A stretch of 64,000 nucleotides of DNA from Verrucomicrobiota bacterium (GTDB lineage: Bacteria > Verrucomicrobiota > Kiritimatiellia > CAIQIC01 > JAGNIJ01), in contig JAKLGK010000003.1 in the NCBI GenBank assembly GCA_022710725.1, forward strand, positions 248,001 to 312,000. Reading direction: 5' to 3'. The translations under genes and the position numbers were made by a program. Shown here piece after piece: positions 56,748 to 64,000 of the stretch. Each line of letters starts with the position of its first letter. Within the stretch, counting starts at the first letter, position 1. The notes under the pieces were generated by a model that was given only the letters and a program-made list of their open reading frames with translations, searched no databases and was not told the origin of the DNA.

Positions 56748-56810
56748 GCAGTTCCGCCGCTCCGTCGGCGGAAAGAATCTCCGGCGGCAGAGCGCCGGAG
56801 CTACAACTGC
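56748..56810. repeat. Three-way palindromic element
   Basis: Outer arms GCAGTT (56748-56753) and AACTGC (56805-56810) enclose TTCCGCCG/CGGCGGAA (56752-56759, 56766-56773) and CTCCGGCG/CGCCGGAG (56779-56786, 56793-56800), each with a 6-nt loop. Same plan as the element at 48635-48692 but different sequence. The following 200 nt to 57016 show no gene. Confidence 0.7.
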
Positions 56811-57016
56811 CGCTCCCCCGGGAAAAATGCCACTTCTTCGCGTTGACTAGCCCCCCAGCCTTTAATGGGGTAACCGCCGCCATCCCTGAGCCCTCGACCT
56901 GCGCGCTGCTCGTGCTGGGGGACCGTCGGCTTGGGCGGCAACTTCCTGCGTCGCCGGCGGAAATAGGGCGCATTTAAGGCGACGAAGCCTGTTGTCCGGA
57001 TTCTCAGAGCCGGGCG

Positions 57017-57808
57017 ATGGGTTGTTTCTGGGTTCCTCGCTGTTTCCAGTTGCAGGAAGCCGCAAATTTTTCAGGGACACAGAAAGTGTTTCATGCCCAT
57101 GCACCCCCCCCATTTTCCCCGCTTTTTGTGTTGGCCTCCCGGCCGAGCGCCGGGCCGAACGGCTCGGTGGACCGGGTCGGCGGCTGGTTCACCAACAACG
57201 AGCCGGTGTCCGTGGAAGCGCTGCCGGACGCTTACTATCACTTCACCAACTGGACGGGCGACGTGGAGGCCGGCGCGGAGCAGGACAATCCGCTGAACCT
57301 GGTCATGGACGGGCCCAAGGCGGTCATGGCGCACTTCGCGGCCTCGTGGACGACGAACAGTCCGACGCCGCACTGGTGGCTCGGACAGTTCGGCATCACC
57401 GACCACTTCGAAGTGGCGGTGTTCGCCGATCCCGACGGGGACACCATCCCGACCGGCGACGAGTTCACGATGAACACGGACCCGACGAACGGCCTGTCCT
57501 TCTTGAGCGTGGCTCATATCGGGAACGCGTACGGGACCAACTGCTACGAGAGCGTATGGACGAATAGCGAGCCGCCGTACGAAGAGGTCACGCAGACCGT
57601 GTGCGATGTCGTGGGGCTTCTGTTGAGCTGGCCGGCGGACACGGGCCGTGTCTACGACGTGGAATTCGACACGGACCACCCGTGGGGGAACTGGGTCCCG
57701 GTGGAGGGGCTGACGAACCTGACCACCGACACCGGCTGGATCTCCATCACCAACGTGACGGACGCCGAGGCGCTGAAGCTGTACCGGCTGCGGGTCCACC
57801 AGCCATAG
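57017..57808 (+). pseudogene. Truncated 3' fragment of a propeller-protein paralogue
   Basis: From about 57143 to 57335 the DNA is nearly identical to 55855-56047 of the propeller gene, and the encoded proteins stay similar to the end (calcium-loop-like DPDGDTIPTGDEFTMNTDP, ending LYRLRVHQP). The signal peptide, both DUF11 domains and all FG-GAP repeats are missing. The 42 residues before the homologous part come from unrelated DNA and include no signal peptide. The frame is still open, so a 263-residue product could be made, but a decayed or decapitated gene is more likely. The junction at about 57143 may mark a recombination point. Confidence 0.7.
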
Positions 57809-57810
57809 CC

Positions 57811-57839
57811 CGGATTATTCGCGAAGCGCGAATAATCCG
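57811..57839. repeat. Perfect 13-bp hairpin after the truncated paralogue
   Basis: CGGATTATTCGCG (57811-57823) and its exact complement (57827-57839) with an AAG loop, 2 nt after the stop codon. It would work as a stem-loop on either strand; no U-tract is present. Confidence 0.75.
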
Positions 57840-57864
57840 CCGCTTCGCGGCCGCCGCGTGAGAG

Positions 57865-58046
57865 TCGCGTACCGCGCCTCAACGCGGTCACGCGATGATC
57901 GGCCCGCCACGGCGGACCGAAACGGGGCTTACCACGTTCGGGACGCGGCGCACACCGCGTCTCGTCACGTCTTGGCGCACGGACTGCACCGCAGCCCGTG
58001 CGCCAAGCGGTTTATTCATGAACGGCTGGCGTTCAGGAATAAACCG
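57865..58046. repeat. Row of four further hairpins
   Basis: 57865-57895: TCGCGT/ACGCGA around CCGCG/CGCGG. 57942-57961: GACGCGG/CCGCGTC. 57971-58007: CTTGGCGCACGG/CCGTGCGCCAAG, perfect 12-bp arms. 58008-58046: CGGTTTATTC/GAATAAACCG continued by TGAACG/CGTTCA with a 5-nt loop. With the hairpin at 57811 they fill nearly the whole gene-free stretch 57809-58061. Confidence 0.7.
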
Positions 58047-58061
58047 GGATAGGCGGGGTTT

Positions 58062-58121
58062 CCATCCGCGTGTATCCGCGGTCTTCTTTGCCTGCCGCGG
58101 ATTTTTCGGCGGGGCGCGGAT
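58062..58121 (+). repeat. Nested palindrome, copy D
   Basis: Outer arms ATCCGCG and CGCGGAT, inner arms ATCCGCGG and CCGCGGAT, the latter perfect, with a 13-nt T/C-rich loop slightly longer than in copies A-C. Its last base is the first base of the -35 hexamer of the next gene. Confidence 0.85.
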
Positions 58122-58150
58122 TGACTTCCCCGCGGGCGGACGGATATAGT
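58121..58150 (+). promoter_or_regulatory. Promoter of the UDP-sugar dehydrogenase gene
   Basis: TTGACT (58121-58126) and TATAGT (58145-58150) are 18 bp apart, with the start codon 34 nt further on and AAGGAG in between. The -35 shares its first T with repeat copy D. Confidence 0.6.
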
Positions 58151-58183
58151 GCCCGCCGCTTTCAACCCAGAAGGAGCATCGCC

Positions 58184-59542
58184 ATGGCCAGGAAACAGCG
58201 CATTGCCATTCTCGGGACCGGTTACGTGGGGCTGGTCGCGGCCGCGGTCTTCGCGGACCGGGGTTTCCGGGTCCTCACCTCCAGCCAGGACGCGGAAAAG
58301 GTCAATACCATCAACGCCGGGAAGTCGCCTTTCTTCGAAACCGGCCTCGATCCCGTGATCGCGCGGGTGGTGAAGAAGGGCATCCTCCGGGCCGTGCATG
58401 GCCGGGAAGAGGCCGTGCGGGAATCGGACATCTGCTTCATCGCCGTGGGGACCCCGAGCCTGATGAGCGGCGAGGCGGACTTGAGCCTCGTGAAGGAGAC
58501 CGCCGCGGCCATCGGGAAGGCCCTCAAGAAGCGGAAGGCGTATTCGCTGATCGTCGCCCGCAGCACCATTGTCCCCGGCACGACCCGGAACATCATCATC
58601 CCGATCGTGGAGAAGCACTCCGGCAAGAAGGCGGGCCGGGATTTCGGGGTCTGCATGAGCCCGGAATTCCTGCGCCAGGGGGCGGCCTTGAAGGACACTT
58701 CGGAGCCGGACAGCGTCGTGGTCGGCGAGTTCGACAAGCGCTCCGGCGACGTCCTCCAGAAGTTCGCCAACGAGCTCTACCGGGGGCAGAAGGTGCCGGT
58801 CCTGCGCATGAACCTCGAGAGCGCGGAGATGGTGAAATACGGCCGGAACACGTTCCTGGCCATGAACATCTCGTACATCAACGAGATGGCGCGTATCGCC
58901 GAGACCATTCCGGGCATCGACATCACGGAGGTGGTCAAGGGCGTGGGCGCCGACTGGCGCATCAACCCGGTCTTCCTCAACGCCGGCGCGGGCTACGGCG
59001 GATCGTGCTTCCCCAAGGACGTGAAGGCCCTCATCTCCTTCGCGCAACTGCGGGAAGTTGAACCCGCCCTGCTCGAGACGGTCGAGGAGGTGAACCTGCA
59101 GCAGGCCTCGCACGTCGTGGGCTTGCTCCGCAAGGAACTGGGCGAACTGAAGGGCAGGAAGATTGCCCTGCTCGGGCTCGCGTTCAAGCCCGGCACGGAC
59201 GACATGCGCGAGGCCCCCGCCGTCAAGGTAGCCAACCACCTCTTCGCGGAGCACGCGCAGATCGTCGCCTACGATCCCGTCGCCATCCCGAACGCAAAGA
59301 CCAAATTCATCAGGGACACCATCCGGATTCGCTATGCGGAAAGCGCGAAGGAGTGCGTGAAGGGCGCCGATGCCTGCGTGATCCTGACCGAGTGGGACGA
59401 GTTCAGGAAGCTGAAAGCCGGTTTCTTCAACAAGAACATGAAGAAGTCCGTGATCATCGACGCGCGGCGCATCTACGACGCGTCTTTCCGGTCGAAGGTC
59501 GCGACCTATCGCGGCATCGGCTTGGGCCCGGCCACGGGATGA
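58184..59542 (+). CDS. UDP-glucose/GDP-mannose dehydrogenase family protein (Ugd-like)
   Basis: NAD-dependent four-electron oxidation of a nucleotide sugar to a uronic acid, most often UDP-glucose to UDP-glucuronate. The 452-residue protein starts at 58184 behind AAGGAG. ILGTGYVGLVAAAVFADRGF is the NAD loop; VARSTIVPGTTRNI, SPEFLRQGAALKD and the catalytic-Cys motif GYGGSCFPKDVKAL near residue 268 are conserved; KPGTDDMREAP in the C-terminal domain is typical. It may supply uronic acid for the surface glycan made with the flippase and transferases. UDP-glucose is the likeliest substrate. Confidence 0.92.
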   Translation: MARKQRIAILGTGYVGLVAAAVFADRGFRVLTSSQDAEKVNTINAGKSPFFETGLDPVIARVVKKGILRAVHGREEAVRESDICFIAVGTPSLMSGEADLSLVKETAAAIGKALKKRKAYSLIVARSTIVPGTTRNIIIPIVEKHSGKKAGRDFGVCMSPEFLRQGAALKDTSEPDSVVVGEFDKRSGDVLQKFANELYRGQKVPVLRMNLESAEMVKYGRNTFLAMNISYINEMARIAETIPGIDITEVVKGVGADWRINPVFLNAGAGYGGSCFPKDVKALISFAQLREVEPALLETVEEVNLQQASHVVGLLRKELGELKGRKIALLGLAFKPGTDDMREAPAVKVANHLFAEHAQIVAYDPVAIPNAKTKFIRDTIRIRYAESAKECVKGADACVILTEWDEFRKLKAGFFNKNMKKSVIIDARRIYDASFRSKVATYRGIGLGPATG

Positions 59543-59572
59543 GCCCCGCGGGCTGTCCGCGCCGCGGCTGTG

Positions 59573-62260
59573 TCAGGCGGGCTTCAGCGTGTCCCGCAGC
59601 TTGCGCAGCTTTTCGAGCTTCTCGACCAGTTCCGCCTTGCGGGCCTTGTGCTGCTCGATCACGGTGGCGGGCGCGCGGGTGACGAAGTCCAGGTTGTCCA
59701 GTTTCTTGGCCAGTTTCTGGAGGCCATCCTCCGTCTCCGCGATCTGACCGTTGAGCTTCTCGACTTCCTTCGCCGGGTCCACGAGGCCCTCGAGCGACAG
59801 GAAGATCGTGCCCAGCGGGCTCAAGCCGCCCGGCATGGCCCCAACCGGCGTGAAGGCCGGGTCCAGCGTCAGCGTTTCCGCCTTCAACAGCGAAACGATC
59901 GCCTCGCGGTCGGACTCCAACTGCCCCCCCACGACTGGGCTGACCGGCCGGACGGTGAACTTCACCTTCGCGCCCGGCGGGATGCCGTAGTCCGCGCGCA
60001 GGGTCCGCCCGATGCGCACGAGGTCGTGCCGGGCGTCCACGTAGCTTACAAGCTCCGGCGTAATCCCCCACCCCTGCAACTCCTCTTCGGGGCGCGGCTC
60101 GGGCCATTTTTCGGTCATGATATACGAATCGCCGTGGAGCGCCGCGTAGCCCATCCCGTGCCACAGCTCCTCGGTCAGGAACGGCATCAGCGGGTGCAGC
60201 AGGCGCAGCGCGCGGGAGAAGACGTAGTGCATGACCGCCAGCACGTCGGCCTTCCGCTTTTCGTCCGCGCCGTAGAGGATCTGCTTGGCGTACTCGACGT
60301 ACCAGTCGCAGAACTGGTGCCAGAGGAACTCGTACATCGTCTTGGCATAGTCGTTCAGGCGGTAGCGCGCGAGGTTGTCGTTGCAGGCGGCAATAGCTGC
60401 GTGGAGCTTGGCCAGGATGTGGCGATCGTCCGCGGAGAGCGTCGCGGCGTCGAACGCCGGGGCGTCCGAGGCGGCCGCGCCCTTGGCCTGCATCTGGATG
60501 AATCGCGCGGCGTTCCAGAGCTTGGTCCCGAAGTTGCGCCCGATCTCGAACTTGCTGTTGGAGAGGAACACGTCCTGCCCGGTCGCCGTGAGCATGATCA
60601 GACTGAAGCGGAGCGCGTCGGCGCTGAACTGCTCGGTGATCGCCAGCGGATCGATGGAATTGCCGAGGCTCTTGCTCATCTTGAGCCCCGACTCGTCGCG
60701 GACCGTGCCGTGGATGTAGACCTCGCGGAACGGGATATCGCCCATGAACTCGAAGCCGGCCATGATCATGCGCGCGACCCAGAAGAAGATGATCTCCGAG
60801 GCCGTCGAAAGCGTCACGGTTGGGTAGTAGAACGAGAGGTCGGCGCCCTTCTCCGGCCAGCCGAACACGCTGAAGGGCCAGAGCCACGAGGAGAACCACG
60901 TATCCAGCACGTCCTCGTCCTGCCGGAAATCCGCCGCGCCGCATTTCGGGCAAACCCCGGGTTTTTCGCGGGCCGCCCATTCGTGGCCGCAGGCGTCGCA
61001 GTAGAAAACCGGGATGCGGTGCCCCCACCAAATCTGCCGCGAGATGCACCAGTCGCGGATGTTCTCCATCCAGTCGAGGTACACCTTGGTCCAGCGCTCC
61101 GGGATGAACCGGATGCGTCCGTCGCGCACGGCCTCGATCGCGGGCCGGGCCAAGGGCTTCATCTTCACGAACCACTGCGGCGACAGGCGCGGCTCGACCA
61201 TGGTGTGGCAGCGGTAGCAGTGCCCGACGGCGTGATCGTGGTCCTCGATCTTCTCCACGAGCCCGGCGTCGCGCAGGTCTTCGACGATGTCCTCGCGGCA
61301 GGCGAAGCGATCCATGCCCGCGTACGGCCCCGCGGCCTCGTTCATCGTGCCGTCGTCGTTCATCACGTTGATCGGCTTGAGCCCGTGGCGCAACCCGATC
61401 TCGAAGTCGTTCGGGTCGTGCGCGGGCGTGACCTTGACCACGCCGGTGCCGAACTTCGGGTCCACGAAGTCGTCCTCCACCACGCGCAGCTCGCGCTGGA
61501 GGATCGGGAGGACCAGGGTCTTGCCGACCAGGTGCCGGTAGCGCTCGTCCCGCGGGTTGATGGCCACGGCGACGTCGCCGAGCAGGGTCTCCGGCCGCGT
61601 GGTGGCGACCAAGACGTGCTCCTTCTTCTTCGAGTCCTTGACCGGGTAGCGGAGATAGTAGAGCTTGCCGCCGAGGTCCTCGTGCTCGCTCTCCTCGTCG
61701 GACAGCGCGGTACGGCAGCGCGGGCACCAGTTGATGATGTACTCGCCGCGGTAGATCAGCTTCTTCTCGTAGAGGCGGATGAACACCTCGGCGACGGCGC
61801 GGCTCAAGCCCTCGTCCATCGTGAAGCGCTCGCGCTCCCAGTCGCAGGACGAGCCGATCTTCTTGAGCTGGCGGATGATGGTCGCCCCGTACTGCTCGCG
61901 CCACTTCCAGACGCGCCGGATGAATTCCTCGCGGCCGAGGTCGTCGCGGGTCTTCCGCTCCTCTTTCTTCAGCGCGCGCTCGACGACGTTCTGCGTCGCG
62001 ATGCCGGCGTGGTCGGTGCCGGGCACCCAGACCGTGTTGAAGCCCTGCATCCGCTTCCAGCGGATCAGGATGTCCTGGATGGAGTTGTTGAGGGCGTGGC
62101 CCATGTGCAGGATGCCCGTCACGTTCGGCGGCGGAATCACGATGCAGAACGGTTTCCCGCCGCGCGAGGCGTCGGAGTGGAACAGCCCGCGCTCGGTCCA
62201 CTCGCGGTACCAGCGCTCCTCGATCGGCTTGGGATCGTAGTGCTTGGCCAGTTCAGCCAT
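59573..62260 (-). CDS. valS: Valyl-tRNA synthetase
   Basis: Charges tRNA-Val. 895 residues: IPPPNVTGILHMGHALNNSI (HIGH motif HMGH, about residue 48), an editing domain, the zinc-ribbon-like YCDACGHEW...CPKCG segment near 423, KMSKSLGNS near 526, the anticodon-binding domain and a C-terminal coiled-coil tRNA arm. The start overlaps the cimA stop by 8 nt, so it is probably expressed with cimA. Its 3' end faces the Ugd-like gene with 30 nt between. Confidence 0.97.
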   Translation of the reverse strand: MAELAKHYDPKPIEERWYREWTERGLFHSDASRGGKPFCIVIPPPNVTGILHMGHALNNSIQDILIRWKRMQGFNTVWVPGTDHAGIATQNVVERALKKEERKTRDDLGREEFIRRVWKWREQYGATIIRQLKKIGSSCDWERERFTMDEGLSRAVAEVFIRLYEKKLIYRGEYIINWCPRCRTALSDEESEHEDLGGKLYYLRYPVKDSKKKEHVLVATTRPETLLGDVAVAINPRDERYRHLVGKTLVLPILQRELRVVEDDFVDPKFGTGVVKVTPAHDPNDFEIGLRHGLKPINVMNDDGTMNEAAGPYAGMDRFACREDIVEDLRDAGLVEKIEDHDHAVGHCYRCHTMVEPRLSPQWFVKMKPLARPAIEAVRDGRIRFIPERWTKVYLDWMENIRDWCISRQIWWGHRIPVFYCDACGHEWAAREKPGVCPKCGAADFRQDEDVLDTWFSSWLWPFSVFGWPEKGADLSFYYPTVTLSTASEIIFFWVARMIMAGFEFMGDIPFREVYIHGTVRDESGLKMSKSLGNSIDPLAITEQFSADALRFSLIMLTATGQDVFLSNSKFEIGRNFGTKLWNAARFIQMQAKGAAASDAPAFDAATLSADDRHILAKLHAAIAACNDNLARYRLNDYAKTMYEFLWHQFCDWYVEYAKQILYGADEKRKADVLAVMHYVFSRALRLLHPLMPFLTEELWHGMGYAALHGDSYIMTEKWPEPRPEEELQGWGITPELVSYVDARHDLVRIGRTLRADYGIPPGAKVKFTVRPVSPVVGGQLESDREAIVSLLKAETLTLDPAFTPVGAMPGGLSPLGTIFLSLEGLVDPAKEVEKLNGQIAETEDGLQKLAKKLDNLDFVTRAPATVIEQHKARKAELVEKLEKLRKLRDTLKPA

Positions 62261-63842
62261 TTTTCTTCCCCGCTTTCTTCTCCTCGAGGAACAGCTTGTA
62301 CTCCACGCTGTCCACGAGCGCCTCCCACGAGGCCTCGATGATATTGCCGGACACGCCCACGGTGCCCCAGGTCTGGCGGCCGTCGCTGGACTCGATCAGC
62401 ACGCGGGTCTTGGCCGCGGTCGCTGTCTCGGGGTCGAGGATACGGACCCGGTAATCGGTGAGCACCACGTCGGCGATCTGCGGGTAGAAGCGCGTCAGCG
62501 CGTTGCGCAGGGCCGAGTTCAGGGCGTCCACCGGGCCGTCGCCCTCGGCGACGGTGTGCTCGGTCTCGCCGTTGACGGTCAGCTTCACCGTGGCCTCGGA
62601 CAGGCACGGCTCGCTGCGGTGTCGCTTCTCGACGATGACGCGGAAGCCCTCGAGCGTGAAAAACGGGCGGTGGGCCTTCAGGACCTTCTGGACCAGCAGC
62701 TTGAACGAACCTTCCGCCGCCTCGAACTCATAGCCTTCCTTCTCCTGGCGTTCCAGTTCGCGCAGGATCTCCTTCACCTCCGGCGAGGTCTTGTCGAGGT
62801 TCATTCCCATCTCGACCGCCTTGAGGAAAATGTTCGACGCGCCGGACAGCTCGGACACCAGCACCCTCCGCTCGTTGCCCACGACGGCCGGGTCGATGTG
62901 CTCGAAGCTGCGGGCGACCTTGCGGACGGCGTCGACGTGCATGCCGGCCTTGTGGGCGAACGCGCTGTCGCCGACGAACGCCGCCTTGCGGTTCGGCCGG
63001 ACGTTGGCGATCTCGTCCACAAACTGCGAGACCTCGCGCAATTGCTTCAGGCTCCCTTCCCGCAGGCAGTCGCAGCCCATCTTGAGGACCAGGTTCGGGA
63101 TGATGGAGGTCAGGTTCGCATTGCCCGTCCGCTCGCCGTAGCCGTTCGTGGTGCCCTGGACCTGCACCGCGCCCGCGCGGACGGCCTCGAGGCTGTTCGC
63201 CACGCCCGTCTCGCCGTCGTTGTGCGTGTGGATGCCCACCTTCGGGCCGACGGCGCGGATCACGTCCTGGATGATCGAGAACACCTCGTGCGGCAGCGCG
63301 CCGCCGTTGGTGTCGCACGGCACGACCAGGTCGGCCCCGGCGTCCAGCGCGGCGCGCAGGGTCTTGAGGGCGTACTCGCGGTCGTCCTTGTACCCGTCGA
63401 AGAAATGCTCGGCGTCGTAGATGACTTCCTTGCCGTGCTGCTTCAGGTGCCGCACGGTGTCGGCGATCATGGCGAGGTTTTCCTCGTCTGTGGTCCGGAG
63501 AACCTCCTTCACATGGAGCCTCCAGCTCTTGCCGAAGATCGTTACCACGGGCGTATCCGCCTCGAGCAGGGCCCTCGTGCCGGCATCCTTCGCCACGGGG
63601 GTGTTGGCCCGGCGGGTGCTGCCGAACGCCGCAATCTTCGCGTGGGCGAGCTTTTCCTTCTTGATCTCCTTGAAGAAAGCCATGTCCTTCGGATTGGAGG
63701 CGGCGAACCCGCCCTCGATATAGTCCACGCCGAAGGCGTCGAGCCGCTTCGCGACGCGGACCTTACCCTCGACCGAGAACGAGATGCCTTCCCCCTGCGC
63801 TCCGTCGCGAAGCGTCGTGTCATAGATGGCTATTCTTTTCAT
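62253..63842 (-). CDS. cimA: (R)-citramalate synthase
   Basis: Condenses pyruvate and acetyl-CoA to citramalate, the threonine-independent route to isoleucine. The HMGL-like barrel has YDTTLRDGAQGEGISFS at the start and GIHTHNDGETGVANSLEAVR near 210 with metal-binding His residues; KAGMHVDAVRK follows. The C-terminal LeuA-type regulatory domain (about 390-510) allows feedback control by branched-chain amino acids. Length of 529 and the opening segment favour CimA over LeuA. It precedes valS, which uses another branched-chain amino acid, with an 8-nt overlap. Confidence 0.93.
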   Translation of the reverse strand: MKRIAIYDTTLRDGAQGEGISFSVEGKVRVAKRLDAFGVDYIEGGFAASNPKDMAFFKEIKKEKLAHAKIAAFGSTRRANTPVAKDAGTRALLEADTPVVTIFGKSWRLHVKEVLRTTDEENLAMIADTVRHLKQHGKEVIYDAEHFFDGYKDDREYALKTLRAALDAGADLVVPCDTNGGALPHEVFSIIQDVIRAVGPKVGIHTHNDGETGVANSLEAVRAGAVQVQGTTNGYGERTGNANLTSIIPNLVLKMGCDCLREGSLKQLREVSQFVDEIANVRPNRKAAFVGDSAFAHKAGMHVDAVRKVARSFEHIDPAVVGNERRVLVSELSGASNIFLKAVEMGMNLDKTSPEVKEILRELERQEKEGYEFEAAEGSFKLLVQKVLKAHRPFFTLEGFRVIVEKRHRSEPCLSEATVKLTVNGETEHTVAEGDGPVDALNSALRNALTRFYPQIADVVLTDYRVRILDPETATAAKTRVLIESSDGRQTWGTVGVSGNIIEASWEALVDSVEYKLFLEEKKAGKKNG

Positions 63843-63939
63843 AATCGCCTGTTCATTTCCGCCAATGCAGCCTTGTTTTCAAGACATTTCTTGCCCAGTA
63901 TCCCCTCGTGTCGCAACCCTTTTCCACGCGGGGAGGCCC

Positions 63940-64000
63940 ATGAAAACACCGCTGCTCCAAGTCGCCGCCTTCTGTCTCATGGTTCTCGTTGGGCCGGCCG
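63940..64000 (+). CDS. Start of a secreted protein (3' part beyond the window)
   Basis: GGGGAGG precedes an ATG whose first residues, MKTPLLQVAAFCLMVLVGPA, form a signal peptide. The gene runs off the window edge and is divergent from cimA. No function can be given. Confidence 0.5.
   Translation, partial: MKTPLLQVAAFCLMVLVGPA

Noticed and set aside
62253..62400. A T-box leader for valS
   Set aside because: valS overlaps cimA by 8 nt, so no untranslated leader exists there.

Overview
The window is about 64 kb of GC-rich DNA from a Gram-negative, lipid A-making bacterium. Evidence for an outer membrane is lpxA, lpxD, fabZ, bamA, an OmpH/Skp chaperone and a type II secretion secretin. The mix of a type III glutamine synthetase, a DUF1570-type protein, VIGGG-repeat/S74 and FG-GAP-type secreted proteins, and many palindromic intergenic repeats suggests a member of the PVC superphylum, most likely Kiritimatiellota/Verrucomicrobia-like. 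That placement is inferred from gene content, not from a marker-gene tree.

Layout. (1) 0-1.8 kb: the 3' end of a metallophosphoesterase, a small unknown gene and a short protein/nucleotidyltransferase pair. (2) 1.9-9 kb: an 805-aa glycosidase-like protein, rsgA, a TPR protein, a PIG-L deacetylase and a sugar nucleotidyltransferase. (3) 9-15.6 kb: a nitrogen block. glnN sits behind a very good sigma-54 promoter, followed by glutamine-dependent NAD synthetase, a GAF/AAA+ sigma-54 activator and a guanylyltransferase-like gene, the last three with 4-nt overlaps. (4) 22.3-15.6 kb, minus strand: fabZ-lpxA-gspD-gspE-gspF and two small envelope genes, joining lipid A synthesis to type II secretion. 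(5) 31.4-22.4 kb, minus: a VIGGG-repeat/S74 protein, a 1070-aa secreted unknown, a DUF1570 protein and a hybrid histidine kinase. (6) 47.7-32.0 kb, minus: a nearly gapless run prs-rplY-pth-rpsF-ssb-rpsR-rplI-dnaB-bamA-ompH-lpxD-flippase-glycosyltransferase-uvrB-nadC-birA, bracketed by tRNA-Gln and tRNA-Ser. (7) 47.9-58.1 kb: an accessory island between tRNA-Gln and a UDP-glucose dehydrogenase-like gene. (8) 58.2-64 kb: the dehydrogenase, valS, cimA and the start of a secreted protein.

The most unusual part is region 7. Four copies of a nested palindrome of 57-60 bp, all in the same orientation, separate the cargo modules: copy A, a type ISP-like restriction-modification gene, copy B, a nucleotidyltransferase with a short partner, copy C, a secreted protein with 14 FG-GAP-like repeats (two sets of seven) plus a truncated paralogue, copy D. 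The restriction-modification gene itself carries two more palindromic elements read through in frame, and a third in-frame palindrome lies in the guanylyltransferase-like gene at 15.2 kb. This resembles coding-sequence palindromic elements such as those of Rickettsia, but with different sequences. Several genes (small partner/nucleotidyltransferase, nadE, possibly PIG-L) have a -10 box 6-8 nt before the start codon and no Shine-Dalgarno, which suggests leaderless transcripts.
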